Shown here piece by piece: positions 1 through 10,300 of a DNA stretch of 64,000 nucleotides. Below the pieces are notes generated by a model. The model ran no database searches. It worked only from the letters and a program-made list of their open reading frames with translations, and was not told where the DNA came from. The translations under genes and the position numbers were made by a program. Position 1 is the stretch's first letter. Every line of letters starts with the position of its first letter. The stretch is from Promerops cafer (Eukaryota > Chordata > Aves > Passeriformes > Nectariniidae), in NCBI GenBank assembly GCA_013398275.1, contig VZSE01005940.1:210930-274929 (forward strand). The letters run 5' to 3'.

Positions 1-3000
1 CCAATATTTGCTTATTTGTGCTATTTGATAGCAAAAGAGGGATTGAGAAATAGCATCTAACATTGGGAAAATATGGCAACAACCAGTGATGCTTTTGCAA
101 ATCAGTTACAAGCCTGTTCTTCCCAAAAGCACAAATGGAAGAAGTAGTAGCCTCTATATTAGCATCTTCCCTCTTCCTTTCATTTTCTCCTAGGACATTT
201 CCATGCATTGCAATGAGCATTCATTCAAGAGAAAAGGTTTGTTTTCTTGCCCTGTGGGATTATGTAGGTATTTTAGATTGACGTGTGATTAGGGACTGCT
301 TTAACATATCAGGAAAATAAGTGGGAAGAGGGAGGCAGTCTAAAGTAATGGCCTTTAGATGCTTCCCTCCCCTCCAGTGCCTGATTTAGCCTGGGCTTGG
401 AGACAGTTAATGCATGTCTTAACATGTTGATATATTCTGAAAATATTTTGTAAATGAGGACTGACACATTTAATATTACTGCACTGCAAAGAAAAGCAGA
501 TTCTAAATTGCTGTTCTAGTAAGGTTAACCTGCAAAGCAGTCTGTCTCATCTCTTCTAGATCACTGCCATCCCATAATTTAAGTTTATAAATTTAAGTGA
601 AGATCTTAGTGGGCACTGAATTTTCTCTCAGAACAACCACTGATGCTTGGAAGTACCTCGACATGTAATTTTTAAAATTTAGAACAGATTGCAAACTTTA
701 CCCATGAAAGATCTCGCAGTGACTGGAGATGGGATCAGTCCTACTATGCCAAAAGCTGTAGTTGTGCATTTTGCATTCTTAATTCTATTGGTGTGGGATG
801 TGCAAATATCTCATACCGCTGATTTAATTGGAGATGTGAAAGGAACAGTTCTGTTGTTCAGTAACAACTTCTTTTTAGTGGGACTTCATTTTGGTTCTAT
901 AGTATCAATGTGTAAATCTTTATTAAGTTGAAAATTAAATAAATATGGGGAAATGATGGAATTCCAATTTCTGATTTTAGTTACCAGGCCAGCTTTTCTA
1001 AGATTTTTCTTTGCCATAATAACGGTGCTGATGATGTCACAATTTTTTTCTCCCATCATAACTTTTGAGCCATTATTACTTCTTATATTTGTTTTCAACC
1101 TGAAGCAGACATACAGAGAAGTAAAAACATTTAAAGCAAGTATTATACAAACTCTTGTAATTCTGTTTTCAATAAATAGTTATATCCTTCTGTTTTACTG
1201 CATTGCAGGCATATTAGTTTTAGCTACAAGTTTGTATGCTATTGCTAATGAAAACTGCATTTTTTTTCCTTGCTGTGTGGGGAAAGGAAGTGAGAGATCT
1301 TGTCCAAGCTTTTAATGATATAATTAATTATTGCACTATTTTTAACATGAACTGTTTCTATATTCTAGTAGAGTGAGCAAATAGCTTAAACACGAGCTAG
1401 AAAACAGTAAAACATTCAGAGAAAAGAATGTAGAGCGTTCATTCTGTAATTGCATATTTCATCATACAAAATGATTCCCTTTTGTTTCTGAAAGCTTTGC
1501 AACAAACTGTGTAAGAAAACAGTACTTGGATGCAAATGTTTTTAGTAGCCTTTGACCATCTTGATAAGGATTCAAGTATGTTTATAGACTCGTTTCAGCT
1601 TACACCCAAACATTAATACAAATTTAAAAAATGATGTTGGACCCTTAAAAGGGCATTAAGAATGGCTTTTTATTTAGCATTCTGGTGCTCTTCACTAGTC
1701 CTGTAAGTAGCAGGAGGTTTGGTATGCTGAACTCATGGGCATTGTGCTGTGGTTCTGCCAAACTTGGGCAGATCAGCATCGGGCAGGAGCTCCAAAGCCC
1801 AGCACCCAAGAGGTGGTTTGGCTGCCAAACTTGATGATTCCAGTGCCAAACTATTAAAGGTTTAGTATTAACCTCTTGGACTACACCCAGGAGCCAGGAG
1901 CAGCATTTAGGACTAGCCAGAGTTGGTAAAATTGAGTACATCACAGTGGAGCTGGAAAGCACCAAGAGCTGGGAGCAGCCCTCAAGTCCTCTCCAGGAGG
2001 CTGGATTGTGTCCTTGGCCAGCACTGCTTGGGGAGAGGCCACTTACGGCATTGGACACCTTCCAAAGTTCAGGCCCCTGCAGTAGCAGCTGGCTTCCCAC
2101 ACTCGCTCTGGGGGTCTAGAGCAAGCACTGTGATGCAGAGCCTGCCTACAGTGACCTTCAGCCAGGTGCCTTTCAGCTGGGAGTCAGCTGTGGCCTGCTT
2201 TAGCTGGGAGCAAGCAGCGCGTTGAGTGGGGAAAACTGCAGTGAGTGCTGAAAGCACGCTCCCAAAACTTGTGCCCAGGGCAGCTCTCTCACATGAATCC
2301 CAACAGGCATCATGTAAACTGAGTGTATGAACTTCCAATTTAGGTGGAGAAATCTCTGCAGAAGAAAGTTACTATTTTACAGGTATTTGCTTTCCCCAAA
2401 ACCAGACATTTATATGATTTGAGGTGTGTTGGAAATGCAGAAATGTCCAATTAGCACACCCAAAATACAGCAGAGGAAAAAATGTAGTGGAATATCACCA
2501 AAAAAGTGGTGTTGAGCAAATTGCCATCTCCACCTTCCAGAGGACTTGTTGGAATTGCTTCAGGGGTGCATCCAGTGCCTTGCAGTCTGTTCACATGTGA
2601 GAGTTCCTGCAGACAGCCTGAGAGCTGCAGAGAATGGTCAGTAATATGATTTGTCTTCTCATTACAAAGAAGAAAACCCTGCTGTGATCTCTGTGCTGTG
2701 CTTGAAAACCAGGCTTTTTAAGGACTAGGGAACACTAGAAAAACCTAGTAATGCTAAAGCTAGAAATTTCTTTCTTCCTGAGCAGCTTTCGCAGAAAAAG
2801 TGAAATCTTAAGACCATAAATATAATCAATTTTATTAAATAATAAAAGTACATCAAATATTTGTATTTTATCCAATTAATAAGTCCCAGTCAAACAGAAA
2901 ACTAATTGCAGTTTGATCATTTGCTGATGATCAGAGGTGGGTATTGCTTACCCTGGCACTGTGACAAGCAGTAATAACCTGAATCTGATACAACTCTGCT

Positions 3001-4209
3001 GTAACAGTTGGAAAATAAGCTTTAAAAGTTCTGTTTGTTACAAAACTGCAAACCTGTAAATAGATTTAACCCACTTCTCACAATTTATTTTCAGTAGTAT
3101 GTGTTGTGACTTTAAATTGCTTAGATTTTGTTCCTGCCCATATTGCTGGCTGGAACTCTCAATCTTATTGTGACCTAGTGTTCCCCATGTATAAACTCAG
3201 GTGTGGGGCTTCATTTTCTCCAGCAGATGTCTTTTCACTTGGCTGACCCTTGCTTTTTGTCAGACAGGAAAGAGCAAAACAACACATTTGATTAGTTTTC
3301 TTCCGCTTTGCACAAAAAGAAATTTTGTCAAGAATGGTGCAAGACTGGAACTTACGTTTTATATTTCTCATCAGCCTTTGAGTTACCTTGAAGTTATGTA
3401 GGGGAACTAATAGCAGATCCAATTAATTTGCATGAAGGTTCCAAGTGGAATGAATGTTACTTGGCACCAGATCTTAGGAGCTTGCCCTGTGACTTCTAGA
3501 GAAGGAAGTAACTTCCAGTCAGCTCTTTGTGGACTGAAAGTTGTATCCAGAACACCACTTGCATTTCTGAAGGCAATGGACAAAGCAACTTTGCAACTTT
3601 GATTTCGTTTCTCTCTCCTTCCAAACCAAATAAGCAAACTTCTGAAAACGGGACCTACTTCAAGGGAGTACATTCTTAATGCTTTAGAATTTATTGGTAG
3701 TGTCTTACTAAATTGTGACATTGCTAAATATGTGGTACATTAGTGTATAATTGTCATGTGGCATTTGAAGGTAAAACTGATCTGCCCTTTGTGCATTTCC
3801 TTAGTTTTCAATTTTTCATTTTATAGCAGTTCTGGATAATAAGAAATTACATGGAAGAGAACTAGAGCTATGAATGCGCTCCTTAAAATAAAAATTTTAG
3901 TGTGGAAAATATGCTCAATTATATTTTACCGGCACGTGAATCAGCAATTGTACCACCAAAGTGTGCATGCTTATTATTGCATGTTAACACAGAAATCCTT
4001 ATATACCACCTTTTTTTTTTAAATCTCGAATTTGCTGGGAAAACCTTTTGGTTATAATTTCATCATATTCAAGAGCTATCATTTTTTTTTTTTAACTTAA
4101 AAAAATAATTTCCCGCCTGCAGCGCATGCTGGGCTCGGTCCGTGGTCCCTGTCCGTGCGTTCCGCGCTGTTTATTTACACGTGCCGCGCGCCGGGCAGCG
4201 GCGCGGCCC
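1..4209. other. CDC73 intron 10, left part; 3' flank of B3GALT2
   Basis: No gene is supported here apart from the untranslated 3' tail of B3GALT2, which must occupy the right-hand part on the minus strand. Short open frames (for example a hydrophobic 120-codon one at 953-1315 and several at 1645-2338) overlap frames on the other strand and match nothing I know, so I treat them as chance. A GC-richer patch covers about 1,680-2,300 and may be an old, diverged repeat. I looked for the human exon 10 coding block of CDC73 (a Thr-Tyr-His-Gly-Met-Thr-Leu-Lys stretch) and did not find it, so this DNA is read as intron. Confidence 0.6.
2831..4175 (-). terminator. B3GALT2: B3GALT2 candidate poly(A) signals
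   Basis: Minus-strand AATAAA hexamers (TTTATT on the + strand) occur at 4170-4175, 3690-3695, 3084-3089 and 2831-2836. The first lies only about 35 nt past the stop codon and would give an unusually short 3' UTR; the later ones give UTRs of roughly 0.5, 1.1 and 1.4 kb, which is more typical for this gene. Which one is used cannot be told from sequence alone. Confidence 0.4.
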
Positions 4210-5478
4210 TCAGTGCAGTCTGCGGTGGCGGTACCTGCCGGCCTTGTCTTTGGCCGCGTTGGCGCAGGCGTTGTGCTTGTTCTGCTGTAAGTGGTTCCAG
4301 TATTTGATCAGTTCGCCGGGCTGGAACTGATGGGAGGTAATTAGGTGGCTGTATTTACAGCTGGAGTAAGAAACTCGCCAGTGATTGAAGACAAACTCGT
4401 TGGGTGGGGGCATGGGGTCAATCCGCAGCTTGGCGAGACAGATCCCCACGTACACATCCTCTAAATGTAAACGTCTGATGCTTAAGGAGACCTTAAAGAT
4501 TTTTTCTGCTAAGTCTCCAGAAAGAACATAACCAGTTCCAGAGCAAAATACAGGATAACGTTCACTTGGATACAAGTCAGGTGGCATATACCACTTGCTA
4601 TCCTTGTTCCTATTAGGTGCATAACCTCTCATTAAATAACCTGTAAAATACTTGTGCCTCGGAGGAAGTTCTGGTTTCAGAAGCTTGTGTATTAAATATT
4701 CAGTATTGACAAACATATCACTATCAGTTTTCATAACATATGGAACATGTGGACAGTAGGTTGCAACCCAGTTCATTCCCATCAGAGTTTTTATAGTTAA
4801 ATTATAGTAGGTGTCTAAGTATTCTTGTTGAATGATGTCGTGGTACTGTCTGCTTTCCTCAAGGATGGTTCGCTGGAGGTATCCATCTACCTTGGTGCTT
4901 AAGCCCAACAAAAAAATCCGCACAATTTGGATGCCAGGTGTCAGGCTCTCATTGCCCCAGGTCTGTCGAATTGCTTGTCTGGCCTCCACCTGGCCTGGCT
5001 CTGCAGCTATGAGCAGTATTAGAAAAGGGGTCTTTTCCTGGCACTTGCCAGGCTCATTGATGACGTATTTGAAATGATAGGAAGTTGGATGCCCAGTGCC
5101 TTTCTCGTTGTAAATGCTTCCATTGGCACTGAGGGTGTTTTCCAAACCGGTTACTCCCTGTGGGGACAGATCCGTGTTGTTAGGGTTGGTGACTGTCTGA
5201 GGCCTGAGTGTCTGAGGCACAGCATCTCTCCACATGTTCCTTAGGGAGCTGTGGTTGGTCTCGCTTTTTGTAGATCTAAATCCTCGTATGGTGTAAGACA
5301 TGGGGTTTTCTCTGAATCCAGCCTTGCCTGGCAGCCAGTCGTGATGGTTAAAGAACAGAAACATGGCAAAAAGAAACACCAGAGAGACCAGGCCAATGAG
5401 ATGGGTGCGAAACAGAGACCTTTTGGTATTCCAGGTCATCTTTGCCAAGCAGCAGTGTCGTCTTCTCCACTGAAGCAT
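4210..5478 (-). CDS. B3GALT2: beta-1,3-galactosyltransferase 2 (complete, single coding exon)
   Basis: A complete 422-residue type II Golgi membrane glycosyltransferase of family GT31. It moves galactose from UDP-galactose in beta-1,3 linkage to terminal GlcNAc, building type 1 chains. Visible order: a short basic cytosolic tail (MLQWRRRH start), a signal-anchor helix at about 25-44, a stem of about 100 residues, then the catalytic domain. Family motifs are intact: AIRQTWG (169-175), IFLLG (188-192), the DxD-type metal/UDP site TDSD (251-254), FCSGTGYV (311-318) and EDVYVG (340-345). N-glycosylation sequons lie at about 75, 119, 176 and 226. The first ATG of the open frame is at 5478 with A at -3; the frame runs 11 codons further upstream to a TTG but has no other ATG. 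Length equals the human protein as I remember it. There are no breaks, and the gene sits antisense within a CDC73 intron. Confidence 0.98.
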   Translation of the reverse strand: MLQWRRRHCCLAKMTWNTKRSLFRTHLIGLVSLVFLFAMFLFFNHHDWLPGKAGFRENPMSYTIRGFRSTKSETNHSSLRNMWRDAVPQTLRPQTVTNPNNTDLSPQGVTGLENTLSANGSIYNEKGTGHPTSYHFKYVINEPGKCQEKTPFLILLIAAEPGQVEARQAIRQTWGNESLTPGIQIVRIFLLGLSTKVDGYLQRTILEESRQYHDIIQQEYLDTYYNLTIKTLMGMNWVATYCPHVPYVMKTDSDMFVNTEYLIHKLLKPELPPRHKYFTGYLMRGYAPNRNKDSKWYMPPDLYPSERYPVFCSGTGYVLSGDLAEKIFKVSLSIRRLHLEDVYVGICLAKLRIDPMPPPNEFVFNHWRVSYSSCKYSHLITSHQFQPGELIKYWNHLQQNKHNACANAAKDKAGRYRHRRLH

Positions 5479-5610
5479 GTTGTAAGGATCCAGTGATGGG
5501 ATATGAGACAATGCTCAAGGAAGAGGCTTTTCCAGTTGGTTTAGAATCCACTGCTATTCTTTGGTATTCATTTTCCTTTGAGTTGAGCAATTGTCTGCAA
5601 ATGGCTCACT
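5479..5610 (-). other. B3GALT2: B3GALT2 5' UTR portion of coding exon, with splice acceptor
   Basis: Reading the minus strand, a T-rich tract ending TTCTTGGCAG (AG at 5611-5612 on the + strand complement) precedes AGTGAGCC, an acceptable splice acceptor, so the coding exon probably starts at 5610. That leaves about 132 nt of 5' UTR before the ATG. It contains one upstream ATG (separate entry). The acceptor is inferred from motif alone. Confidence 0.6.
5554..5571 (-). CDS. uORF of five residues in the B3GALT2 leader
   Basis: On the minus strand an ATG at 5571 opens a frame encoding Met-Asn-Thr-Lys-Glu and stops at TAG (5556-5554). It is the only ATG between the inferred acceptor and the main start and ends 75 nt before it. 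Its context (AAA upstream, A at +4) has a purine at -3, so some ribosomes could initiate. A short uORF at this distance permits re-initiation and could tune enzyme output; this is inference. Confidence 0.45.
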   Translation of the reverse strand: MNTKE

Positions 5611-7095
5611 CTGCCAAGAATAAAAAAACAAATCAGAAATGTTTTGTTTTACACACTCATAAACAGTTACAAACAGAAACTAGATATAAACATAAAATTG
5701 AGTTTTACTTTTTCAAAGAGCAGCCCATGTCAATGGAAATAAGATTTGACTTATCCTAAAAGCCAACCTTGTTTTATTATTTAACTTGATTTGTTAGCTT
5801 TTAAAAATGCTTTTTTGCCTGGTAAAGGTTTCAACAAACATCCTGGATACCAAAGATAGAGGACAAAAAAATGGATCATGTTAGCAGGAAGAAATGTGAA
5901 GTAGATGTAAATAGCTTCATATCCATGGCTGTGAAATCCTTGTAGAGTGTTTGAGAAGGACTGAATGAAAAAGTCCTGCTGGCAGATGGAAGGTTTCATG
6001 GCATTAATTAAAATTGATTTGACATGCAGAGGCTAGGATGGCTCACAGTTTTAAAGCCCTTTTTGCAAACGGCCATGCCTGGTGGTGGGACAGACGGCGC
6101 AGGGTTGGCGATGGCAGAGCTGTGTTAGTCACAGGACACTGCCTGGCGTGTCTCCACTGGCCCCCACTGTGCAAGGAAGGTCAATGAGAAGATGCACCTG
6201 TCAAAATTAATTTTCAGGGTCCAGTAACCTCACTGCACAGCCCTCAGATGCTAGTGCAGGATAATATTCCCGGTCACTTTTCAGGCACCTTTCGCCTTCT
6301 ACTCTGCATTGGAGGAGAACATCGAATGGAACACAGGCATGTGGTGCCAGGCTCAGAGGCAGTTGAATTAAAATTAAGCTCTTGATTTCTAGCAGACAGA
6401 TCTTGGGTAGTGATCATGTTAAATGGAAATAAAATTGCTCAGGACTAAATTTCTGGCCGTCTATCTGATGATCATGATACTGGGTTTGGTTTTTTCCCCT
6501 CCATATAAGTATGTGTAACTACTGTACACAGCAGTTGGAAATTTCAAGTATTCTGACCAGCAGCTGTAGCTGTAAGGAAAAAGTGCCAAAGTAGTCTGTG
6601 CTTCATTTTCTCTTAAATTTTTGTTCATATTCAGGAGCAGAGTCAATATGGCAGCTTCATGATGCTGCATATTAAAAGCTGATCACATCATCTCGTAAAT
6701 GAACTTTCACTGTACAATAGCAATTCGTTTGTGATTTTCAATTTGCTCTAATTTATTCCTGGGCCCTAGGGTCTTGTATAGGAAAAAGGATGACAGTTGA
6801 ACAAGAGTCCATAGAAAATGCTGTTTCTAATAGAAATATGTAATTTATTAATTGCTTCGCTATCTTCTTAAACCAATATTTGGATTAATTTGTGCATTTA
6901 AAAACTAAGTGATACGTTACATGGGAAATTACAGGGTTTAACGTTGTAAGGGAGTAATTTGAGATGTCAATCGAATACTACGATATGAAGTTGTATGTAT
7001 GTGATGCAACATTGAGTCTGCCCTGTTCACGAAAGGGAATATTTGTATTTCGGAAGGATGGGGACAGGGGTATAACCGATGTTTATTTTACTTAC
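5611..7095 (-). other. B3GALT2: inferred intron in the 5' UTR of B3GALT2
   Basis: Minus-strand donor GTAAGT (ACTTAC at 7090-7095 on the + strand) abuts the CpG island, and the acceptor at 5611-5613 abuts the coding exon. The pair would remove about 1.49 kb. The span contains no convincing open frame. Transcript data would be needed for proof. Confidence 0.5.
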
Positions 7096-7300
7096 TGCCG
7101 GTATTTTTACAAACGCGCTCCGGAGGGAACGGAGCTGCCTCAGGGCCGGCCGCCACCCCAGCGACCGCCGCCAGGGGGCGACGCTGCGCGGCGATTGTGA
7201 CGCGAGAGGGGCGCGAGCGCCGCGATGCTTCGGGAACACCCGAGGCCGGCCCGGGAACAGCCGAGCGGCCCCGAGCGCTTCCTTGCGGTTGGTTTAAAGC
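7096..7300 (-). promoter_or_regulatory. B3GALT2: CpG island: probable B3GALT2 promoter and non-coding first exon
   Basis: About 200 bp with very high GC and many CpG dinucleotides in otherwise AT-rich DNA, located just upstream of B3GALT2 in its transcription direction and ending at a consensus minus-strand splice donor. The natural reading is the gene's TATA-less CpG promoter plus untranslated exon 1. Short open frames crossing it on both strands are a by-product of GC-richness. The transcription start cannot be fixed by eye. Confidence 0.65.
7167..7183 (+). promoter_or_regulatory. CTCF-like binding motif
   Basis: The core CCGCCAGGGGGCGAC fits the CTCF consensus (CC-N-C-N-AGGGGGC-G) almost perfectly, in the + orientation, inside the CpG island. 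A CTCF site here could insulate the B3GALT2 promoter from CDC73 transcription running through it. The motif is seen; occupancy is inferred. Confidence 0.6.
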
Positions 7301-10300
7301 TGGCTGAAAGTATCCCTGGTTTTCTTATTTAGCCACTCGGGGCTGGTGCCGCTTCCCCGAGACTCAGCTGTCTCTGTAAAAATCAGGAACTCTTGTGTCT
7401 AAACTGTGTAGTTCGGGAATTAACCTGACGCTCCGTGCTTGTGCTGCTTTAACTCGAGTGTTGTCCTTATGTAAAAGAAGATAAGCCCCAAATGTGCGAG
7501 ACTCGTGTTTATGTGACCATTTGCACCTGCTTTTCCGTGCTGGAAAAACAGAAGCTTCCCGTCAAAACTCGTAATTTTTGGTTTGTCTGCAGTGTGTAGT
7601 GAGTTGTAAATGAATGCTCAGCTATTCGGGAATATCTCTGTATAAGCAAACATAAATGTCACTTCAAAGGATAGCCTAGATCTCAGAGAAGTTAATCGTG
7701 TGATAGCAGATTGGAGGGCAGCAGTGGGAATGTTTGATTAATTATTGCTCCATTGCATGCAGTCACAGTTTAGGAAGAAAATCAAAGCCAGAATTTCATG
7801 AATGTGGAATAGCAGCTAGAACTCAGATTAATTTTGTCACACTGAATTGTTCCACTTGGAAAACTACAGTCATTAGATGGAAATACTTCAGCAAAAGTGC
7901 ACTGCACTATTAATCTTTGTTTAATCTTTAACTGAGGTAGTGTTTTGATGAGCACCTACTTTAATAAGGTAATAGGCAGAAGTGAGAATCTTAAGTTACA
8001 TAAATATTTGTGTAAACTGAAAACGGTTTGCAGGTGCTGTGTTTCCCTGATGCACTGAGGAAGTGTCCCAGCAAAGGCAGTTGCAATGGCCAAAACCATT
8101 TTTTATTAGGCTGCATGCTTACATAATGCACATGAAAATAAGTTTTACAGTGAGAGACAGAACTAGATTCAGAAGATGTTTTAAGAGAGTCATATTTCCT
8201 TGATTTTTTTACATATTTCCTTGATTTTTAAGGTAGGAAAGTCTTAGAAAATCTGTCTCTGTTTGCCCTTTAAAAAGGCATTTTATGAATAGGGAAGCAC
8301 CCACATGTATATTTCAGCTTCATAGAGCTATTGACTGAAAAAACCCAAATAACTTGGGCTCATTTTCTTTGCAGTTGTGTGTAAAACATTTCAAAATACA
8401 CAGTGGGGTATTAAGCACTGAAAATACAGCAACAATGATTGCACCTTTAAAAAAAATACTACATGCTAGGGTGCATTGTTTAAAAATAATGTAAAAAACT
8501 GTCAATAGATATTAAACCCACCATTAAATTGTATAATAAAAATATTATTTTCTCTCACTTAATTAGGGGTAGAGCATTACTTTTTTGCCCAAATACTTAA
8601 AATTCCATTTCACAGAAACGTTATGAACAGGCACCAACTATTGGCAGTAGCTAAGAAAACCTAAGTACAGCAGAGGGTCTCTAGAACACTCACCTTGTCC
8701 TCCGAGAGTGTGTTGATGCATGTAGCTGCATTTTGGAGATATTATTTGTGATAATGCTGCTTCATTTTTGGCACCTGGCAGTGCAGTCACTGATGCATTA
8801 TCAAATGCCAAATACATAAACTGTGAATGCCTCTTGAATTTTTATTTGTGGTCTGTGCTCTGCTGGTGTTTTGGTTCCTGGTACTTGCAGTTCTGCTCTA
8901 TAATTACAGCTTTGAAAATTGAAGCATTCGACTTCCTATTCACACTTCTTGGATTTTCATATTTTGATTAGCTGTGTGGGTAAACTCTTAAATTAGAGAG
9001 AAGAGTTCAAAAGGCAGCCTGAGTCTGTATTCTGATGAACAGCAGTTGCATATTGGGCCTCATTTAATGTGCCTGAGTTCCCTTACCAACTCCATTAATC
9101 TTTTGCACAAAACAGTATTTGGGATAAGGTTTGATGTGCAGGTTTTTAAATGCCTGATTCCAATGTCTTACATTAGCCAGGTGTGCTTCTCCTGGAGTGT
9201 TGCCTGAAGGTACATTTTTTTGTTGTTGTTTTAGAAGTTCTGTCAAGTGACTTTATATTCTAAATATCTTACAACTGATTTGAAACCGGTGTCTGATGTA
9301 TGCTGCATCCCTTGGTTTGTGAACTCTTTCCGGCTGCAGTTGTTTTATTTCATGTTGGCATTGCCTTGGGCAAAGAAAGCACATTTATATTGACATCTAA
9401 TGATTTATTATAGCTTATTGGTAGATTCTGCAGATAAGCACTTTCTTTCTGTGGTGTATTGAATTGCTATAGATTTAGGTCTTAAATTTGTATTGCAAAT
9501 ATTAATCTTTTTTTGGTCACTAGTGACAAAGTATTTAAATTTCAACAAAAAATAGGAGAGAATGGCAATTAGATGGAATGTCATTTTACAATCCAAGTTA
9601 AACAGTCAGTGTTTTCATATTAAACAGAAATTGCAGGAGATAAGTTACGTGCTTACCATTTTGAGTGTGTAGTGTTTGAAGGTTTCCTTTTGGGATGTCA
9701 GGGAGCCTGACATTACTTGTAAATCGTGGTGCCTGATTGCACTGCTGATGGTTTAAATCATGCCCAGTCTTTTGCACGCTCCCAATTTATGCTTGGCCGG
9801 TAGTGCCCTTGTGACATTTTGCTTGTGTTTGGGGGGCAGAAAAGCAAGTGTAAAAAGGGCTGAGGGGACTTTTAAGATAATGTCTTTTGACTGTGTGGTC
9901 TGTTTTGATGGTTCAGTGCTCTCGGTATGTCACATTATGGCCATTTTACCGTGCTTTAAGATTACTTCAGATAAGGATTAATTCTGACCTAGTTTGAGAG
10001 GATTTCTAGCTGGTTTTTCTGTATTGGAGGGGTTTGAGTTTTTAATTTCTCAGTTAAAAGCAATCATTACAGGAGCTCCATTATCCCTTTAATCCTTCCT
10101 CTCTAGCCACACCAGCCTTGGCAGACTGTGAGCACTGCATTTAGTCAGTGTAAGGGAGTGACATTGTGCTGAGGGAGAGCAAAACCTGCTAGAATTCTTT
10201 CTCCCTGCTCTGAGACAGTGTTATCTCAGGGCTCTGCAAATTAGGAACGATCGTTATCTGTAATGGTTGAAAAGGTAACAGACAAGCGAATGAATATCAC

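Noticed and set aside
953..1315. A 120-codon hydrophobic ORF that looks like a membrane protein
   Set aside because: AT-rich DNA read in a T-rich phase gives Phe/Leu/Ile by default. There is no family match, no good start context, and it lies in an intron.
5479..5511. An 11-codon N-terminal extension of B3GALT2
   Set aside because: The upstream codon is TTG, not ATG. The first ATG (5478) has a good context and gives the expected 422-residue length.
7079..7297. Plus- and minus-strand ORFs of about 70 codons in the CpG island
   Set aside because: These are stop-poor GC-rich DNA; the region is better explained as a promoter and untranslated exon.
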